Part shown: piece after piece, positions 46,527 through 55,812 of the stretch
Layout: each line of letters begins with the position of its first letter
Numbering within the stretch: the stretch's first letter is position 1
Origin: Klebsiella sp. WP3-W18-ESBL-02
Lineage (GTDB): Bacteria; Pseudomonadota; Gammaproteobacteria; Enterobacterales; Enterobacteriaceae
NCBI RefSeq assembly: GCF_014168815.1
Contig: NZ_AP021972.1
Span: 4,712,001 to 4,776,000 of the forward strand
Direction: 5' to 3'
Length of the DNA: 64,000 nt
The notes under the pieces: model-generated
The model's database searches: none
What the model saw: only the letters and a program-made list of their open reading frames with translations
What the model was told of the DNA's origin: nothing
Position numbers and translations under genes: made by a program

Positions 46527-47525
46527 TTAGCGCTTATCGGCCACCAGCTTCAGCGCATGCTCCAGTACGTTAATATCGGCCCCGGCCTTGTGCGCGTTTT
46601 CGCTCAGATAGCGACGCCATTGGCGCGCACCGGGGATGCCCTGGAACAGCCCCAGCATGTGACGAGTGATATGTCCAAGATAGGTGCCGTTGCTCAGCTC
46701 ACGCTCGATGTACGGATACATCGCGCGCACCACCGCCACCGGGTCGGCATCAACGTCGGTGGCGCCGAAGATTTCACGATCGACCGACGCCAGGATACCC
46801 GGGTTTTGATAGGCTTCACGGCCCACCATCACGCCGTCCATATGTTCCAGATGCGCCCTGGCCTCTTCCAGCGATTTAATGCCGCCGTTGATGGACATCG
46901 TCAGATGCGGGAAATCGCGCTTGAGCTGATACACACGCGGGTAGTCCAGCGGTGGAATTTCGCGGTTCTCTTTCGGGCTCAGGCCTGAAAGCCAGGCTTT
47001 ACGGGCGTGGATGATAAACATCTCACATTCGCCGCGGCCGGAAACCGTGTCGATGAAGTCGCAGAGGAATTCATAGCTGTCCTGATCGTCAATACCAATA
47101 CGGGTTTTCACCGTCACCGGAATGGACACCACGTCGCGCATCGCCTTGACGCAGTCTGCCACCAGCAGCGCGTTGCCCATCAGGCAGGCGCCAAACATAC
47201 CGTTCTGTACGCGATCGGACGGGCAACCGACGTTAAGGTTGATTTCGTTATAGCCGCGTTCCTGCGCAAGCGCGGCACACTGCGCCAGCGCCGCCGGGTC
47301 GCTGCCGCCAAGCTGCAGGGCAACCGGATGCTCTTCTTCGCTATACGCCAGATAATCGCCCTTACCGTGAATAATTGCCCCGGTCGTCACCATTTCGGTA
47401 TACAGCAGCGTGTGCCGGGACAGCAGGCGCAAGAAGTAGCGGCAGTGCCTGTCGGTCCAGTCGAGCATCGGCGCGATGGAGAAACGGTGAGCGGGGAAAG
47501 TAGCGGTCGAGGATTCTGACAACAT
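46527..47525 (-). CDS. dusA: tRNA-dihydrouridine synthase A
   Basis: Encodes 332 residues of the FMN TIM-barrel Dus family. Visible features are RFSIAPMLDWTDRHCRYF, the catalytic Cys region NLNVGCPSDRVQNGMFGACLM, and INGGIKSLEEA, which binds the flavin phosphate. It reduces U20/U20a in tRNA D-loops. It is followed by pspG on the same strand, as in E. coli, but a terminator lies between. Confidence 0.96.
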   Translation of the reverse strand: MLSESSTATFPAHRFSIAPMLDWTDRHCRYFLRLLSRHTLLYTEMVTTGAIIHGKGDYLAYSEEEHPVALQLGGSDPAALAQCAALAQERGYNEINLNVGCPSDRVQNGMFGACLMGNALLVADCVKAMRDVVSIPVTVKTRIGIDDQDSYEFLCDFIDTVSGRGECEMFIIHARKAWLSGLSPKENREIPPLDYPRVYQLKRDFPHLTMSINGGIKSLEEARAHLEHMDGVMVGREAYQNPGILASVDREIFGATDVDADPVAVVRAMYPYIERELSNGTYLGHITRHMLGLFQGIPGARQWRRYLSENAHKAGADINVLEHALKLVADKR

Positions 47526-47629
47526 GGTGATTATTTAAGCATCCGGAAAAATGGGCGGCTACTATAGCACAAACCTTGAGCGCGGATGTAGCGAATCCCC
47601 GGTGGGTAACACGCTGGCAGCTGGGGTAA

Positions 47630-47705
47630 GCCTGATAAGCACAGCGCCATCAGGCGGTCCAGCGCACGTTGCCGGATGGCGACGTAAACGCCTTATCCGG
47701 CCTAC
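47630..47705. repeat. REP pair (BIME) before dusA
   Basis: Inverted units GCCTGATAAGCACAGCGCCA and TTGCCGGATGGCGACGTAAA, the latter closing with CTTATCCGGCCTAC, lie between dusA and the TraF-like gene. Confidence 0.82.
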
Positions 47706-47716
47706 AAGATCCGTGG

Positions 47717-48964
47717 TCAGAACATGACGCTAAGCTGCATCCCCGCCCCCCAGGTTTGCTCTTCGCCGTACAGTCCCATCAGATCGACGTGCACCCGATT
47801 AAAGGGCGCAAAGCCGACGCCGCCAGTAAAGACGTTGCTGTCGTTATTTTTTACATCAGCGCGATAACCCGCGCGCACCGCCAGCCAGTCCAGCGGGCGC
47901 ACTTCTGCGCCAACGCCTACGTACTGCGACGCCTCTTCACTTTTAAAGCCCTTGGTTTGCGTCAAATCACCATCGACGCTTAAGGTCACGAGATCGGTGT
48001 GCCAGGCCCCCCCAGCGGTCACCAGTGGACGTATCTGGTAGGTATCGCGCACGCCGGCCACTTCTTTGGTATCAATATCGCGCGAGAACAGGTTTTGCCC
48101 GCTGAGCCCCACCGTCCAGCTCTCGCCAAAATCGGCAGTCATCCCGGCATCGACGTTAAAGCCCGTATCATCATTGCGATAGCGGCTGCTGTTGATGTCG
48201 TCGCTGCTGAAGTTGTAGATAGAGACGGTGTAGTTATAGAGCCAGGTTTGCTGGAGCTTCGGCGTAACGCCCAGTGAAATCGGTACGCCGCCAGGATTAA
48301 ACTGACGGGCCATCGCCACGCCGTAGTCAGAGACGATCGCTGCGCGGCCAAATCCCTGTGATTTCAGATTGTTGGGATCGACCGCCAGCACGCTGGCCGG
48401 CACCGCCTGCACGCGGCGCAGCGTGTCGATGTCACCCTGGTCGATATACGAGCTGAGGCGCGCGCGCGCGTTGGCCTTTGCCACAAACGCCACCGCCAGT
48501 ACATCGTTCGGCACTGCCACCACCATCCCTGCCCCCGCTTTCGCGCTGGCAGTTTTGCCCTTCAGGGATGATAGCCGATCCGCCAGATCCCCCGCCGCAC
48601 CGGACACCTGACGATAACCCGGGCTGCCGGGGACAAACAGCTGCACCGGATTCACACCGTTGAGCGCTTTACGGTAGCCATTCACATCGTCGCTGATATC
48701 GTCGATTTCGCTGCGCAGATCGTCCTTATCGGATATCTGCGCGCCGATCGTCGGAAAAACCAGCGTCACCGCGTCGTCAGGCTGCGACCTGGCCAGCAGC
48801 GCGGGGTTAATCAGCGCCCCGCTGGCGTACGGCGCCGAAGCCACCCCCGTGCCACCCATCGCATCGCTTCGGGCCTCAACCCAGCCGTTTGCCGCCTCTG
48901 CCGGCCCTGCCATAATGAAAGAGACAGCGATCCCCATCAGCGAAAATTTGTCGTTTTTTTTCAC
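47717..48964 (-). CDS. TraF-like outer-membrane protein (PF13729 type)
   Basis: Encodes 415 residues from a GTG at 48964 (product KKNDKFSLMGIAV...GPAEA after fMet, a signal peptide). An upstream GTG at 49015 is also in frame, so the start is uncertain. The mature protein opens with WVEARSDAMGGTGVASAPYASG, like FadL/TraF-type beta-barrels, and ends in SVMF, a terminal-Phe outer-membrane signature. Many alternating strands are seen. Database entries of this family carry the name conjugal transfer TraF, but no conjugation genes are nearby. The function is unknown. It does not occur at this locus in E. coli. Confidence 0.7.
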   Translation of the reverse strand: MKKNDKFSLMGIAVSFIMAGPAEAANGWVEARSDAMGGTGVASAPYASGALINPALLARSQPDDAVTLVFPTIGAQISDKDDLRSEIDDISDDVNGYRKALNGVNPVQLFVPGSPGYRQVSGAAGDLADRLSSLKGKTASAKAGAGMVVAVPNDVLAVAFVAKANARARLSSYIDQGDIDTLRRVQAVPASVLAVDPNNLKSQGFGRAAIVSDYGVAMARQFNPGGVPISLGVTPKLQQTWLYNYTVSIYNFSSDDINSSRYRNDDTGFNVDAGMTADFGESWTVGLSGQNLFSRDIDTKEVAGVRDTYQIRPLVTAGGAWHTDLVTLSVDGDLTQTKGFKSEEASQYVGVGAEVRPLDWLAVRAGYRADVKNNDSNVFTGGVGFAPFNRVHVDLMGLYGEEQTWGAGMQLSVMF

Positions 48965-49136
48965 AGTTTGCTCGTCTTGTTGTCTGTTATGAAACAATCC
49001 CCCCTTCGTTATCACCTGAACGGGGGCGAACTATTGCTGTGAATAACGGGACAAAAAGCGTTCTGTTCCCTTAACTGAAATTTTCTACAAGCTGGTTATT
49101 ATTAATAAGCACCCTAATCTTTTATAGAAGATAAGA

Positions 49137-49628
49137 TTACTTTCGCCCAGGTTTTCCGTCGTGCGGGCCAAAAAATTGCGGTGGGTGATCCACCCAGCGG
49201 TCTTCGCGCGTGACGGCATAAGCAGCGTTCAACGGGTAGTAAATACGGTTATGCTTTTTGTTGGCTTCACCCACCACCAGCAGCCGTACCTCTTCGCTGG
49301 TGTTGTTGATGAAGGTATGGCATACGCCGGTTCCGGCCGGAAAACCAACGCTGTCACCCGGTTCAAGTTTCCACAAATAGCCGTTAATCCACGCCTGTGG
49401 ATAGCCTTCCAGCACATAGATAAACTCTTCCTCGTCGCTTTCGGCGTGCGGATACGAGGTGCGGCGGCCGGGCGGTAATCGTTCGTGGTGAATGCCGATA
49501 TGCCTGAGCCCCAGCGCACGGGCCAGCGGCGCACCGATGGCAAAACGCTCGTCGCTGTCGGGATAAGTGGAGTCGTCGGGTCCTTCAACATCGCGCCAAT
49601 GGCGAATACAGTCGGGTCTTTTCATCAT
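49137..49628 (-). CDS. Cupin-domain protein
   Basis: Encodes 163 residues. A single cupin barrel shows motif 1 (TSYPHAESDEEEFIYVLEGYPQAWING) with metal ligands His and Glu, and motif 2 (PAGTGVCHTFIN) with the last His. Proteins of this type bind a metal and act as small-molecule isomerases, dioxygenases or sensors; the substrate is unknown. An AGGAT sequence precedes the start. It is divergent from zur, with 123 bases between, and has no counterpart there in E. coli. Confidence 0.78.
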   Translation of the reverse strand: MMKRPDCIRHWRDVEGPDDSTYPDSDERFAIGAPLARALGLRHIGIHHERLPPGRRTSYPHAESDEEEFIYVLEGYPQAWINGYLWKLEPGDSVGFPAGTGVCHTFINNTSEEVRLLVVGEANKKHNRIYYPLNAAYAVTREDRWVDHPPQFFGPHDGKPGRK

Positions 49629-49751
49629 TTTTCATCCTGAGTGTGAAGTTCACCTGCTATAACACACCTATAGCACACCTGTGGAAACTCGGTGTTTCCG
49701 GCATAACATGGTAAAGTAGGGGTTTATTTCACCCGTAACTCGAGGACGCCA

Positions 49752-50267
49752 ATGGATAAGACCACCACGCAAGAACTGTTAGCGCAGGCTGAGAAGCTGT
49801 GCGCGCAACGCGGCGTGCGCCTGACTCCGCAACGTCTGGAAGTGTTGCGCCTGATGAGCCTGCAGGAAGGGGCGATTAGCGCCTATGACCTGCTGGACCT
49901 GCTGCGCGAGAAAGAACCCCAGGCCAAACCGCCAACCGTCTATCGCGCGCTGGAGTTTCTGCTTGAGCAAGGCTTCGTACACAAGGTGGAATCCGCCAAC
50001 AGCTACGTGCTCTGTCATCTGTTCGATCAGCCGACGCATACCTCCGCGATGTTTATCTGCGATCGCTGCGGCGTGGTGAAAGAAGAGTGTGCAGAAGGGG
50101 TGGAAGATATCATGCATACGCTGGCGGCGAAAATGGGCTTTGCCCTACGCCACAACGTCATTGAGGCCCATGGCCTATGCTCTGCCTGCGTCGAGGTTGA
50201 AGCCTGCCGCGCGCATGAGCACTGTCATCACGACCATACCATTCAGTTGAAGAAAAAGGCCCGCTAA
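49752..50267 (+). CDS. zur: Zinc uptake regulator Zur
   Basis: Encodes 171 residues, the E. coli length, of the Fur family. The winged helix-turn-helix (TPQRLEVLRLMSLQEGAISAYD, PPTVYRALEFLLEQG) is followed by a dimer domain with Cys pairs CDRCG and CSAC for zinc, and a His-rich tail EHCHHDH. It represses znuABC and related genes when zinc is plentiful. Confidence 0.96.
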   Translation: MDKTTTQELLAQAEKLCAQRGVRLTPQRLEVLRLMSLQEGAISAYDLLDLLREKEPQAKPPTVYRALEFLLEQGFVHKVESANSYVLCHLFDQPTHTSAMFICDRCGVVKEECAEGVEDIMHTLAAKMGFALRHNVIEAHGLCSACVEVEACRAHEHCHHDHTIQLKKKAR

Positions 50268-50284
50268 CCGAGCGATTAGCGGGG

Positions 50285-50304
50285 GGAGTACATCCGTGTA
50301 CTCC
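50285..50304. terminator. Hairpin between zur and yjbJ
   Basis: The perfect 8-bp stem GGAGTACA/TGTACTCC with loop TCCG lies between convergent genes without a T tract. It may be a weak bidirectional terminator. Confidence 0.45.
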
Positions 50305-50320
50305 GGGCAGGAGAAGCGCG

Positions 50321-50530
50321 TTACCAGCGGATATTGTGGCGTTTATCCCAGCTGTCGACCTCTTTTTCTGCCTGATCTTTCGCGTATCCGTAGCGTTCCT
50401 GAATTTTACCGACCAGCTGGTCGCGTTTGCCTTCGATCACCGTCATATCATCGTCGGTGAGTTTGCCCCATTGCTCTTTCACTTTACCTTTAACCTGTTT
50501 CCAGTTACCGCCGATTTCGTCTTTATTCAT
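50321..50530 (-). CDS. yjbJ: CsbD family stress protein YjbJ
   Basis: Encodes 69 residues, the E. coli YjbJ length (MNKDEIGGNWKQVKGKVKEQWGKL). CsbD-like proteins are small, charged, helical and induced in stationary phase or under osmotic stress by sigma-S; the function is unknown. Confidence 0.93.
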   Translation of the reverse strand: MNKDEIGGNWKQVKGKVKEQWGKLTDDDMTVIEGKRDQLVGKIQERYGYAKDQAEKEVDSWDKRHNIRW

Positions 50531-50654
50531 CGTCGAATCCTCGATCGTCAGTGAGTGAATAGCGAAAGAGACACGTTCTTTTTCGCTAAGCGTGAGGTTA
50601 ATTGTAGTCAGTCATTCTGGGTTCATTTCACTATTCGGAATCTTTAACCATTTC

Positions 50655-51974
50655 TCAGGAAAACCAGCTATTGTTTCGCCAATGGCGACGCCAGATATAC
50701 GCCAGCGACAGCCCGCGCAGCGCGAGGAATACAGCCAGCGCCAGCCACAGCCCGTGGTTGCCGAGCAGCGGCAGCGCCAGCAGCGTTAGCGCAAAGCCTA
50801 AGGCGGCCACCGCCATACTGTTTCGCATTTCAGCGCCGCGCGTTGCGCCGATAAACATCCCGTCCAGCAAATAGCACCACACGCCGATCGCCGGCAGCAC
50901 AACCTGCCAGAGCACATAGCGATCGGCAAGCTGCTGCAGTTCAGGTAGCGACGTTAACAGCGCGACAATCTGTTGCCCCAGCAGCGCGTACACCAGCGCA
51001 AAGGCCAGCGCGACCACGCCCGCCTGACGGCATGCGGCGTGCCAGACCTCCAGCAGCTTGCTGCCATCGCGCGCCCCGAAAGCCTGCCCGGAATGGGCCT
51101 CCACCGCGTAGGCAAAGCCGTCCAGCGCATAGGCTGTAAACGTCAGCATGGTCATCAGCACCGCGTTTACCGCCACCACGTCGCCGCCGAGGCGCGCACC
51201 GAAAACGGTCACCGCACCAAAGCACAGCTGTAACAGCAGGGAACGCAGCATAATGTCGCGGTTCAGCGCCAGCAGACGGCGAATGTTGCCGCGCCAGGCG
51301 TTTTTCAGCATCAGCCAACTGATGCCCCGCATCACCAGCACCTTGCGGACCATCACCAGCCCGACCAGCAGCGTGGCGTATTCGGCAAGCGCCGTCGCCA
51401 GCGCCGCCCCCTGTACGCTCATGTGCAGCCCCATCACCAGCCATAGGTCGAGCACGATATTCAGGACATTGCCCACCACCAGTAAAACAACCGGCGCACG
51501 AGCGTACTGTACGCCCAGCAGCCAGCCCAGCAGCACAAGGTTAGCCAGCGCCGCGGGGGCGCTGAGCCAGCGGATGGTCAGAAAACGCCGCGCCTGCTCC
51601 AGCACCTCGCCGCTGCCGCCAACGATGGAGAGCGCCAGATTGATCAGCGGCGTTTTCAGCAGAATAATCAGCAGCCCGGCCCCCAGCGCCAGCATGAGCG
51701 GCTGCACCAGCGCGCGAGCCAGCGCCTGCGGATCCTTCGCACCAAACGCCTGTGCCGTCAGACCGGTCGTGCTCATGCGCAAAAACAGCAGCAGCATAAA
51801 CAGGAAGCTGGTCGCGGTCGCGCCAATCGCCACCCCGCCCAGATAAACAGGGCTATCGAGATGACCAATCACGGCGGTGTCCACCAGCCCGAGCAACGGG
51901 ACGGTAATGTTGGAGAAAATCATGGGTAGCGCAAGGCGCCACAGGGCCTTATCGGCGGAGGTAAGTAGCGGCAT
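50655..51974 (-). CDS. dinF: MATE family transporter DinF
   Basis: Encodes 439 residues with 12 membrane helices and the MATE pattern (ALPMIFSNITVPLLGLVDTAVIG). It is the second gene of the SOS-regulated lexA-dinF operon, 65 bases after lexA. It likely exports cationic or toxic organic compounds with ions; in E. coli it is linked to protection from oxidative stress. The start is close to that annotated in relatives. Confidence 0.93.
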   Translation of the reverse strand: MPLLTSADKALWRLALPMIFSNITVPLLGLVDTAVIGHLDSPVYLGGVAIGATATSFLFMLLLFLRMSTTGLTAQAFGAKDPQALARALVQPLMLALGAGLLIILLKTPLINLALSIVGGSGEVLEQARRFLTIRWLSAPAALANLVLLGWLLGVQYARAPVVLLVVGNVLNIVLDLWLVMGLHMSVQGAALATALAEYATLLVGLVMVRKVLVMRGISWLMLKNAWRGNIRRLLALNRDIMLRSLLLQLCFGAVTVFGARLGGDVVAVNAVLMTMLTFTAYALDGFAYAVEAHSGQAFGARDGSKLLEVWHAACRQAGVVALAFALVYALLGQQIVALLTSLPELQQLADRYVLWQVVLPAIGVWCYLLDGMFIGATRGAEMRNSMAVAALGFALTLLALPLLGNHGLWLALAVFLALRGLSLAYIWRRHWRNNSWFS

Positions 51975-52039
51975 GAGTGTCGACCAGAAAGGAAAAAGAC
52001 GGCGATACGGGGCGTATCGCCGTCATGAGAAAGCGGGTG

Positions 52040-52648
52040 TTACAGCCATTCGCCGTTGCGAATAACGCCAACGGCCAGTCCTTCGATCGAGAAATTCTGC
52101 TGGCGCAGATCGACCACGATAGGTTTAAATTCGCTGTTTTCCGGCAGCAGTTCGACGACGTTACCCTGTTTTTTCAGGCGTTTCACCGTCACTTCTTCAT
52201 CAATGCGCGCGACCACAACCTGGCCGTTACGCACGTCCTGCGTTTTATGCACGGCAAGGAGGTCGCCGTCCATAATACCGATGTCTTTCATCGACATGCC
52301 GCTGACGCGAAGCAGGAAGTCGGCGCTGGGTTTAAACAGCGAGGGATCGACCTGATAATGACCTTCGATATGCTGCTGCGCCAGCAACGGCTCACCCGCC
52401 GCGACGCGGCCCACCAGCGGCAGGCCCTCTTCTTCTTCCACCAGCAGGCGGATACCGCGAGAAGCGCCGGATACAATCTCAATGACACCTTTACGCGCCA
52501 GCGCTTTCAGGTGCTCTTCAGCCGCGTTCGGGGAACGGAACCCCAAGCGCTGAGCAATTTCCGCACGCGTCGGCGGCATGCCCGTCTGGCTGATATGATC
52601 CCGGATGAGATCAAACACCTCTTGCTGCCTGGTCGTTAACGCTTTCAT
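52040..52648 (-). CDS. lexA: SOS repressor LexA
   Basis: Encodes 202 residues, the E. coli length. The N-terminal winged helix domain (LTTRQQEVFDLIRDHISQTG) binds SOS boxes. The cleavage site Ala-Gly lies in VAAGEP, and the catalytic Ser/Lys pair in GMSMKDIGI and VARIDEEVTVKRL. It self-cleaves when RecA filaments form. Two operators lie upstream. Confidence 0.98.
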   Translation of the reverse strand: MKALTTRQQEVFDLIRDHISQTGMPPTRAEIAQRLGFRSPNAAEEHLKALARKGVIEIVSGASRGIRLLVEEEEGLPLVGRVAAGEPLLAQQHIEGHYQVDPSLFKPSADFLLRVSGMSMKDIGIMDGDLLAVHKTQDVRNGQVVVARIDEEVTVKRLKKQGNVVELLPENSEFKPIVVDLRQQNFSIEGLAVGVIRNGEWL

Positions 52649-52656
52649 TCCGCCCC

Positions 52657-52672
52657 CTGGGTGTATATACAG
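52657..52672 (-). promoter_or_regulatory. LexA box 1 of lexA
   Basis: The minus strand reads CTGTATATACACCCAG, fitting CTG-N10-CAG, nine bases before the lexA ATG. It is as in E. coli. Confidence 0.93.
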
Positions 52673-52677
52673 TTATG

Positions 52678-52693
52678 CTGTGAGTATATACAG
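52678..52693 (-). promoter_or_regulatory. LexA box 2 of lexA
   Basis: The minus strand reads CTGTATATACTCACAG, five bases upstream of box 1. The pair gives strong autorepression. Confidence 0.93.
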
Positions 52694-52747
52694 CTAGTGT
52701 CTATTTTGAAACCATAAAACGCACGAAATCAGGCAGTTTTCACAGCT

Positions 52748-53116
52748 TTAGTGGAAATGCGCCCACAGCAGCATGCCCCAAGTGATCAGCGCGACAAAAA
52801 TCGCCAGCAGCACCGCCGCCGACCCCATGTCTTTTGCCCGTCCGGACAGTTCGTGATACTCCGAGCCAATGCGATCGACTACGGCTTCCAGCGCACTATT
52901 GAGAATTTCCACTATCATCACCAACAGGACGGAACCGATAAGCAGCACGCGGGTAATCGCATCGACATCCAACCAGCAGGCGATGATAATCGCCAGCACC
53001 GACGCGACGCCCTCCTGGCGGAATGCGGCTTCGTTGATCCACGCCGCGCGAAATCCTTTCCAGGAATAGCCCGCTGCTTTGATGATTCGGGTGAGCCCGG
53101 TGGTATTATTGGCCAT
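52748..53116 (-). CDS. dgkA: Diacylglycerol kinase DgkA
   Basis: Encodes 122 residues from the ATG at 53116 (MANNTTGLTRIIKAAGYSWKG), the E. coli length. It has three membrane helices and the signature ILNSALEAVVDRIGSEYHELSGRAKDMGSAAV. The trimeric enzyme phosphorylates diacylglycerol to phosphatidic acid at the inner membrane. The 34-codon upstream extension is not conserved. It is divergent from plsB. Confidence 0.97.
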   Translation of the reverse strand: MANNTTGLTRIIKAAGYSWKGFRAAWINEAAFRQEGVASVLAIIIACWLDVDAITRVLLIGSVLLVMIVEILNSALEAVVDRIGSEYHELSGRAKDMGSAAVLLAIFVALITWGMLLWAHFH

Positions 53117-53244
53117 CTCAAGAACCTTTTTTGTTATTACGTCAATGACAATGCGAGTTATGCAGCGGTAGAACAGAAATTCTGCTGACTTTCTGATATT
53201 CTTGCCGCGCATTTGCATGATTAACCAGAGGCTTTACATCGTTT

Positions 53245-55674
53245 ATGTCCGGCTGGCCACGAATTTACTACAAATTACTGAATTTACCATTAAGCGTACT
53301 GGTAAAAAGCAAGTCTATTCCGGCAGAACCTGCCCAGGAACTGGGGCTCGATACGTCGCGCCCGATTATGTACGTCCTGCCTTATAACTCTAAGGCCGAC
53401 TTGCTGACGCTGCGCGCCCAGTGCCTGGCGCATGATTTACCCGATCCGCTTGAACCGTTGGAAATCGACGGCACTCTGCTGCCGCGCTACGTGTTTATTC
53501 ACGGCGGCCCGCGCGTGTTCACTTACTACACGCCAAAGGAAGAGTCGATCAAGCTGTTCCACGACTATCTCGATCTGCACCGCAGCAATCCGGACCTGGA
53601 TGTGCAAATGGTGCCGGTTTCCGTGATGTTCGGGCGCTCTCCGGGCCGCGAAAAAGGCGAGGAAAATCCGCCGCTGCGTATGCTCAACGGCTTCCAGAAA
53701 TTCTTCGCCGTCTCCTGGCTTGGTCGCGATAGCTTCGTGCGCTTCTCGCCGTCTGTGTCGCTGCGCCGCATGGCCGACGAACACGGCACCGATAAAATCA
53801 TCGCCCAGAAGCTAGCACGCGTTGCCCGCATGCACTTTGCCCGTCAGCGCCTGGCTGCGGTTGGCCCGCGCCTGCCGGCACGTCACGACCTGTTCAAAAA
53901 GCTGCTGGCTTCGAAAGCCATTGCGAAAGCGGTCGAAGATGAAGCGCGCAGCAAAAAAATCTCCCATGAAAAAGCACAGCAGAATGCGATTGCGCTAATG
54001 GAAGAGATTGCGGCTAACTTCTCCTACGAGATGATTCGCCTGACTGACCGTATCCTCAGCTTCACCTGGAACCGTCTGTACCAGGGCATTAACGTCCATA
54101 ACGCCGAGCGCGTACGCCAGCTGGCGCACGACGGCCATGAAATTGTCTATGTGCCCTGCCACCGTAGCCACATGGACTACCTGCTGCTCTCTTACGTGCT
54201 CTATCATCAGGGCCTGGTGCCGCCGCATATTGCCGCCGGTATCAACCTGAACTTCTGGCCAGCCGGTCCGATTTTCCGTCGTCTGGGCGCGTTCTTTATT
54301 CGCCGTACCTTTAAGGGTAACAAGCTTTACTCCACCGTGTTCCGTGAATACCTTGGCGAGCTGTTCAGCCGCGGCTATTCCGTCGAGTACTTCGTGGAAG
54401 GCGGGCGCTCGCGTACCGGCCGTCTGCTGGACCCGAAAACCGGCACCCTGTCGATGACCATTCAGGCGATGCTGCGCGGCGGTTCCCGACCTATCACCCT
54501 GGTGCCGATTTACATCGGCTACGAGCACGTGATGGAAGTGGGTACCTACGCCAAAGAGCTGCGCGGCGCGACGAAAGAAAAAGAGAGCCTGCCGCAGATG
54601 CTGCGCGGGCTGAGCAAGCTGCGCAACCTCGGCCAGGGCTATGTCAACTTCGGCGAACCGATGCCGCTGATGACCTACCTGAACCACCACGTGCCGGAAT
54701 GGCGCGAGTCTATCGACCCAATCGAAGCCGTGCGTCCGGCATGGCTGACGCCGACCGTCAACAAGCTGGCAGGCGAGCTGATGGTGCGTATTAACAACGC
54801 CGGTGCGGCGAACGCGATGAACCTGTGCTGCACCGCGCTGCTGGCCTCGCGCCAGCGTTCGCTCACCCGCGAGCAGCTGACGCAGCAGGTAGAATGCTAC
54901 CTGGCACTGATGCGCAATGCGCCGTATTCACCGGATGCCACCGCGCCGAAAGCCACCGCCAGCGAGCTTATCGACCATGCTCTGCAGATGAATAAGTTCG
55001 AAGTCGAGAAAGACACTATCGGCGACATCATTATTCTGCCGCGCGAGCAGGCGGTGCTGATGACCTATTACCGCAACAACATCGCGCACATGCTGATCAT
55101 GCCGTCGCTGCTGGCGGCCATCATGACCCAGCATCGTGAGATCTCTCGCGAGCAGGTGCTGAGCATCATTGGTACGCTGTACCCGATGCTCAAAGCTGAG
55201 CTGTTCCTGCGCTGGGATCGCGAGGCGCTGCCGTCGGTGATGGACACCCTGATTGCCGAAATGGTCCGTCAGGAGCTGATTACCGAGCAGAACGGCAACC
55301 TGCGGATTAACGCTTCGCACTCCCGCACGCTGCAACTGCTGGCCGCTGGCGCACGCGAAACGCTGCAGCGCTATGCGATCACCTTCTGGCTGCTGAGCGG
55401 CAACCCGTCGATGAACCGCAGCACACTGGAGAAAGAGAGCCGTACGCTGGCACAGCGTTTGTCGGTGCTGCACGGCATCAACTCGCCGGAGTTCTTTGAT
55501 AAAGCGGTGTTCTCCTCGCTGGTGCTGACGCTCCGCGATGAGGGTTATATCAGCGACAGCGGTGACGCCGAGCCGGAAGAGACGATGAAGGTTTACCAGA
55601 TGATGGCGGGCCTGATTACCTCGGACGTGCGCTTGACGATTGAGAGCGTAACGCAGGAAGAGGCGGCGCAGTAA
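53245..55674 (+). CDS. plsB: Glycerol-3-phosphate acyltransferase PlsB
   Basis: Encodes 809 residues, two more than in E. coli. Its acyltransferase motifs are HRSHMDYLLL (HX4D, about 306-311), GGRSRTG and a later PIYIGYEHVME segment. It acylates sn-glycerol-3-phosphate at position 1, the first step of phospholipid synthesis. It is membrane-associated. It stands alone, divergent from dgkA, and ends with a strong terminator. Confidence 0.97.
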   Translation: MSGWPRIYYKLLNLPLSVLVKSKSIPAEPAQELGLDTSRPIMYVLPYNSKADLLTLRAQCLAHDLPDPLEPLEIDGTLLPRYVFIHGGPRVFTYYTPKEESIKLFHDYLDLHRSNPDLDVQMVPVSVMFGRSPGREKGEENPPLRMLNGFQKFFAVSWLGRDSFVRFSPSVSLRRMADEHGTDKIIAQKLARVARMHFARQRLAAVGPRLPARHDLFKKLLASKAIAKAVEDEARSKKISHEKAQQNAIALMEEIAANFSYEMIRLTDRILSFTWNRLYQGINVHNAERVRQLAHDGHEIVYVPCHRSHMDYLLLSYVLYHQGLVPPHIAAGINLNFWPAGPIFRRLGAFFIRRTFKGNKLYSTVFREYLGELFSRGYSVEYFVEGGRSRTGRLLDPKTGTLSMTIQAMLRGGSRPITLVPIYIGYEHVMEVGTYAKELRGATKEKESLPQMLRGLSKLRNLGQGYVNFGEPMPLMTYLNHHVPEWRESIDPIEAVRPAWLTPTVNKLAGELMVRINNAGAANAMNLCCTALLASRQRSLTREQLTQQVECYLALMRNAPYSPDATAPKATASELIDHALQMNKFEVEKDTIGDIIILPREQAVLMTYYRNNIAHMLIMPSLLAAIMTQHREISREQVLSIIGTLYPMLKAELFLRWDREALPSVMDTLIAEMVRQELITEQNGNLRINASHSRTLQLLAAGARETLQRYAITFWLLSGNPSMNRSTLEKESRTLAQRLSVLHGINSPEFFDKAVFSSLVLTLRDEGYISDSGDAEPEETMKVYQMMAGLITSDVRLTIESVTQEEAAQ

Positions 55675-55681
55675 AAACAAA

Positions 55682-55713
55682 AATCCCCGGTCAGAAAGCC
55701 GGGGATTTTTTTA
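55682..55713 (+). terminator. Rho-independent terminator after plsB
   Basis: The stem AATCCCCGG/CCGGGGATT with an eight-base loop is followed by a T run. Confidence 0.92.
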
Positions 55714-55730
55714 TCGCGTGGTGACCGAAT

Positions 55731-55800
55731 GCCACGCCTGATGGCGCTGCGCTTATCAGGCCTACACACGCGAGTGGCAGCGTAGCCCGAATAAGGCGTT
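55731..55800. repeat. REP pair (BIME) between plsB and ubiA
   Basis: A unit GCCTGATGGCGCTGCGCTTA...GGCCTAC is followed by a degenerate inverted unit GTAGCCCGAATAAGGCG, between convergent genes. Confidence 0.75.
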
Positions 55801-55812
55801 TACAGGCCGCAT

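Noticed and set aside
46455..46988. Open frame of 177 codons opposite dusA
   Set aside because: It is antisense to a conserved gene with no start signals of its own.
47717..48964. Evidence of a conjugative or integrated plasmid suggested by the TraF-like protein
   Set aside because: No other transfer, replication, integrase or attachment sequences were seen; the gene stands alone in a chromosomal order.
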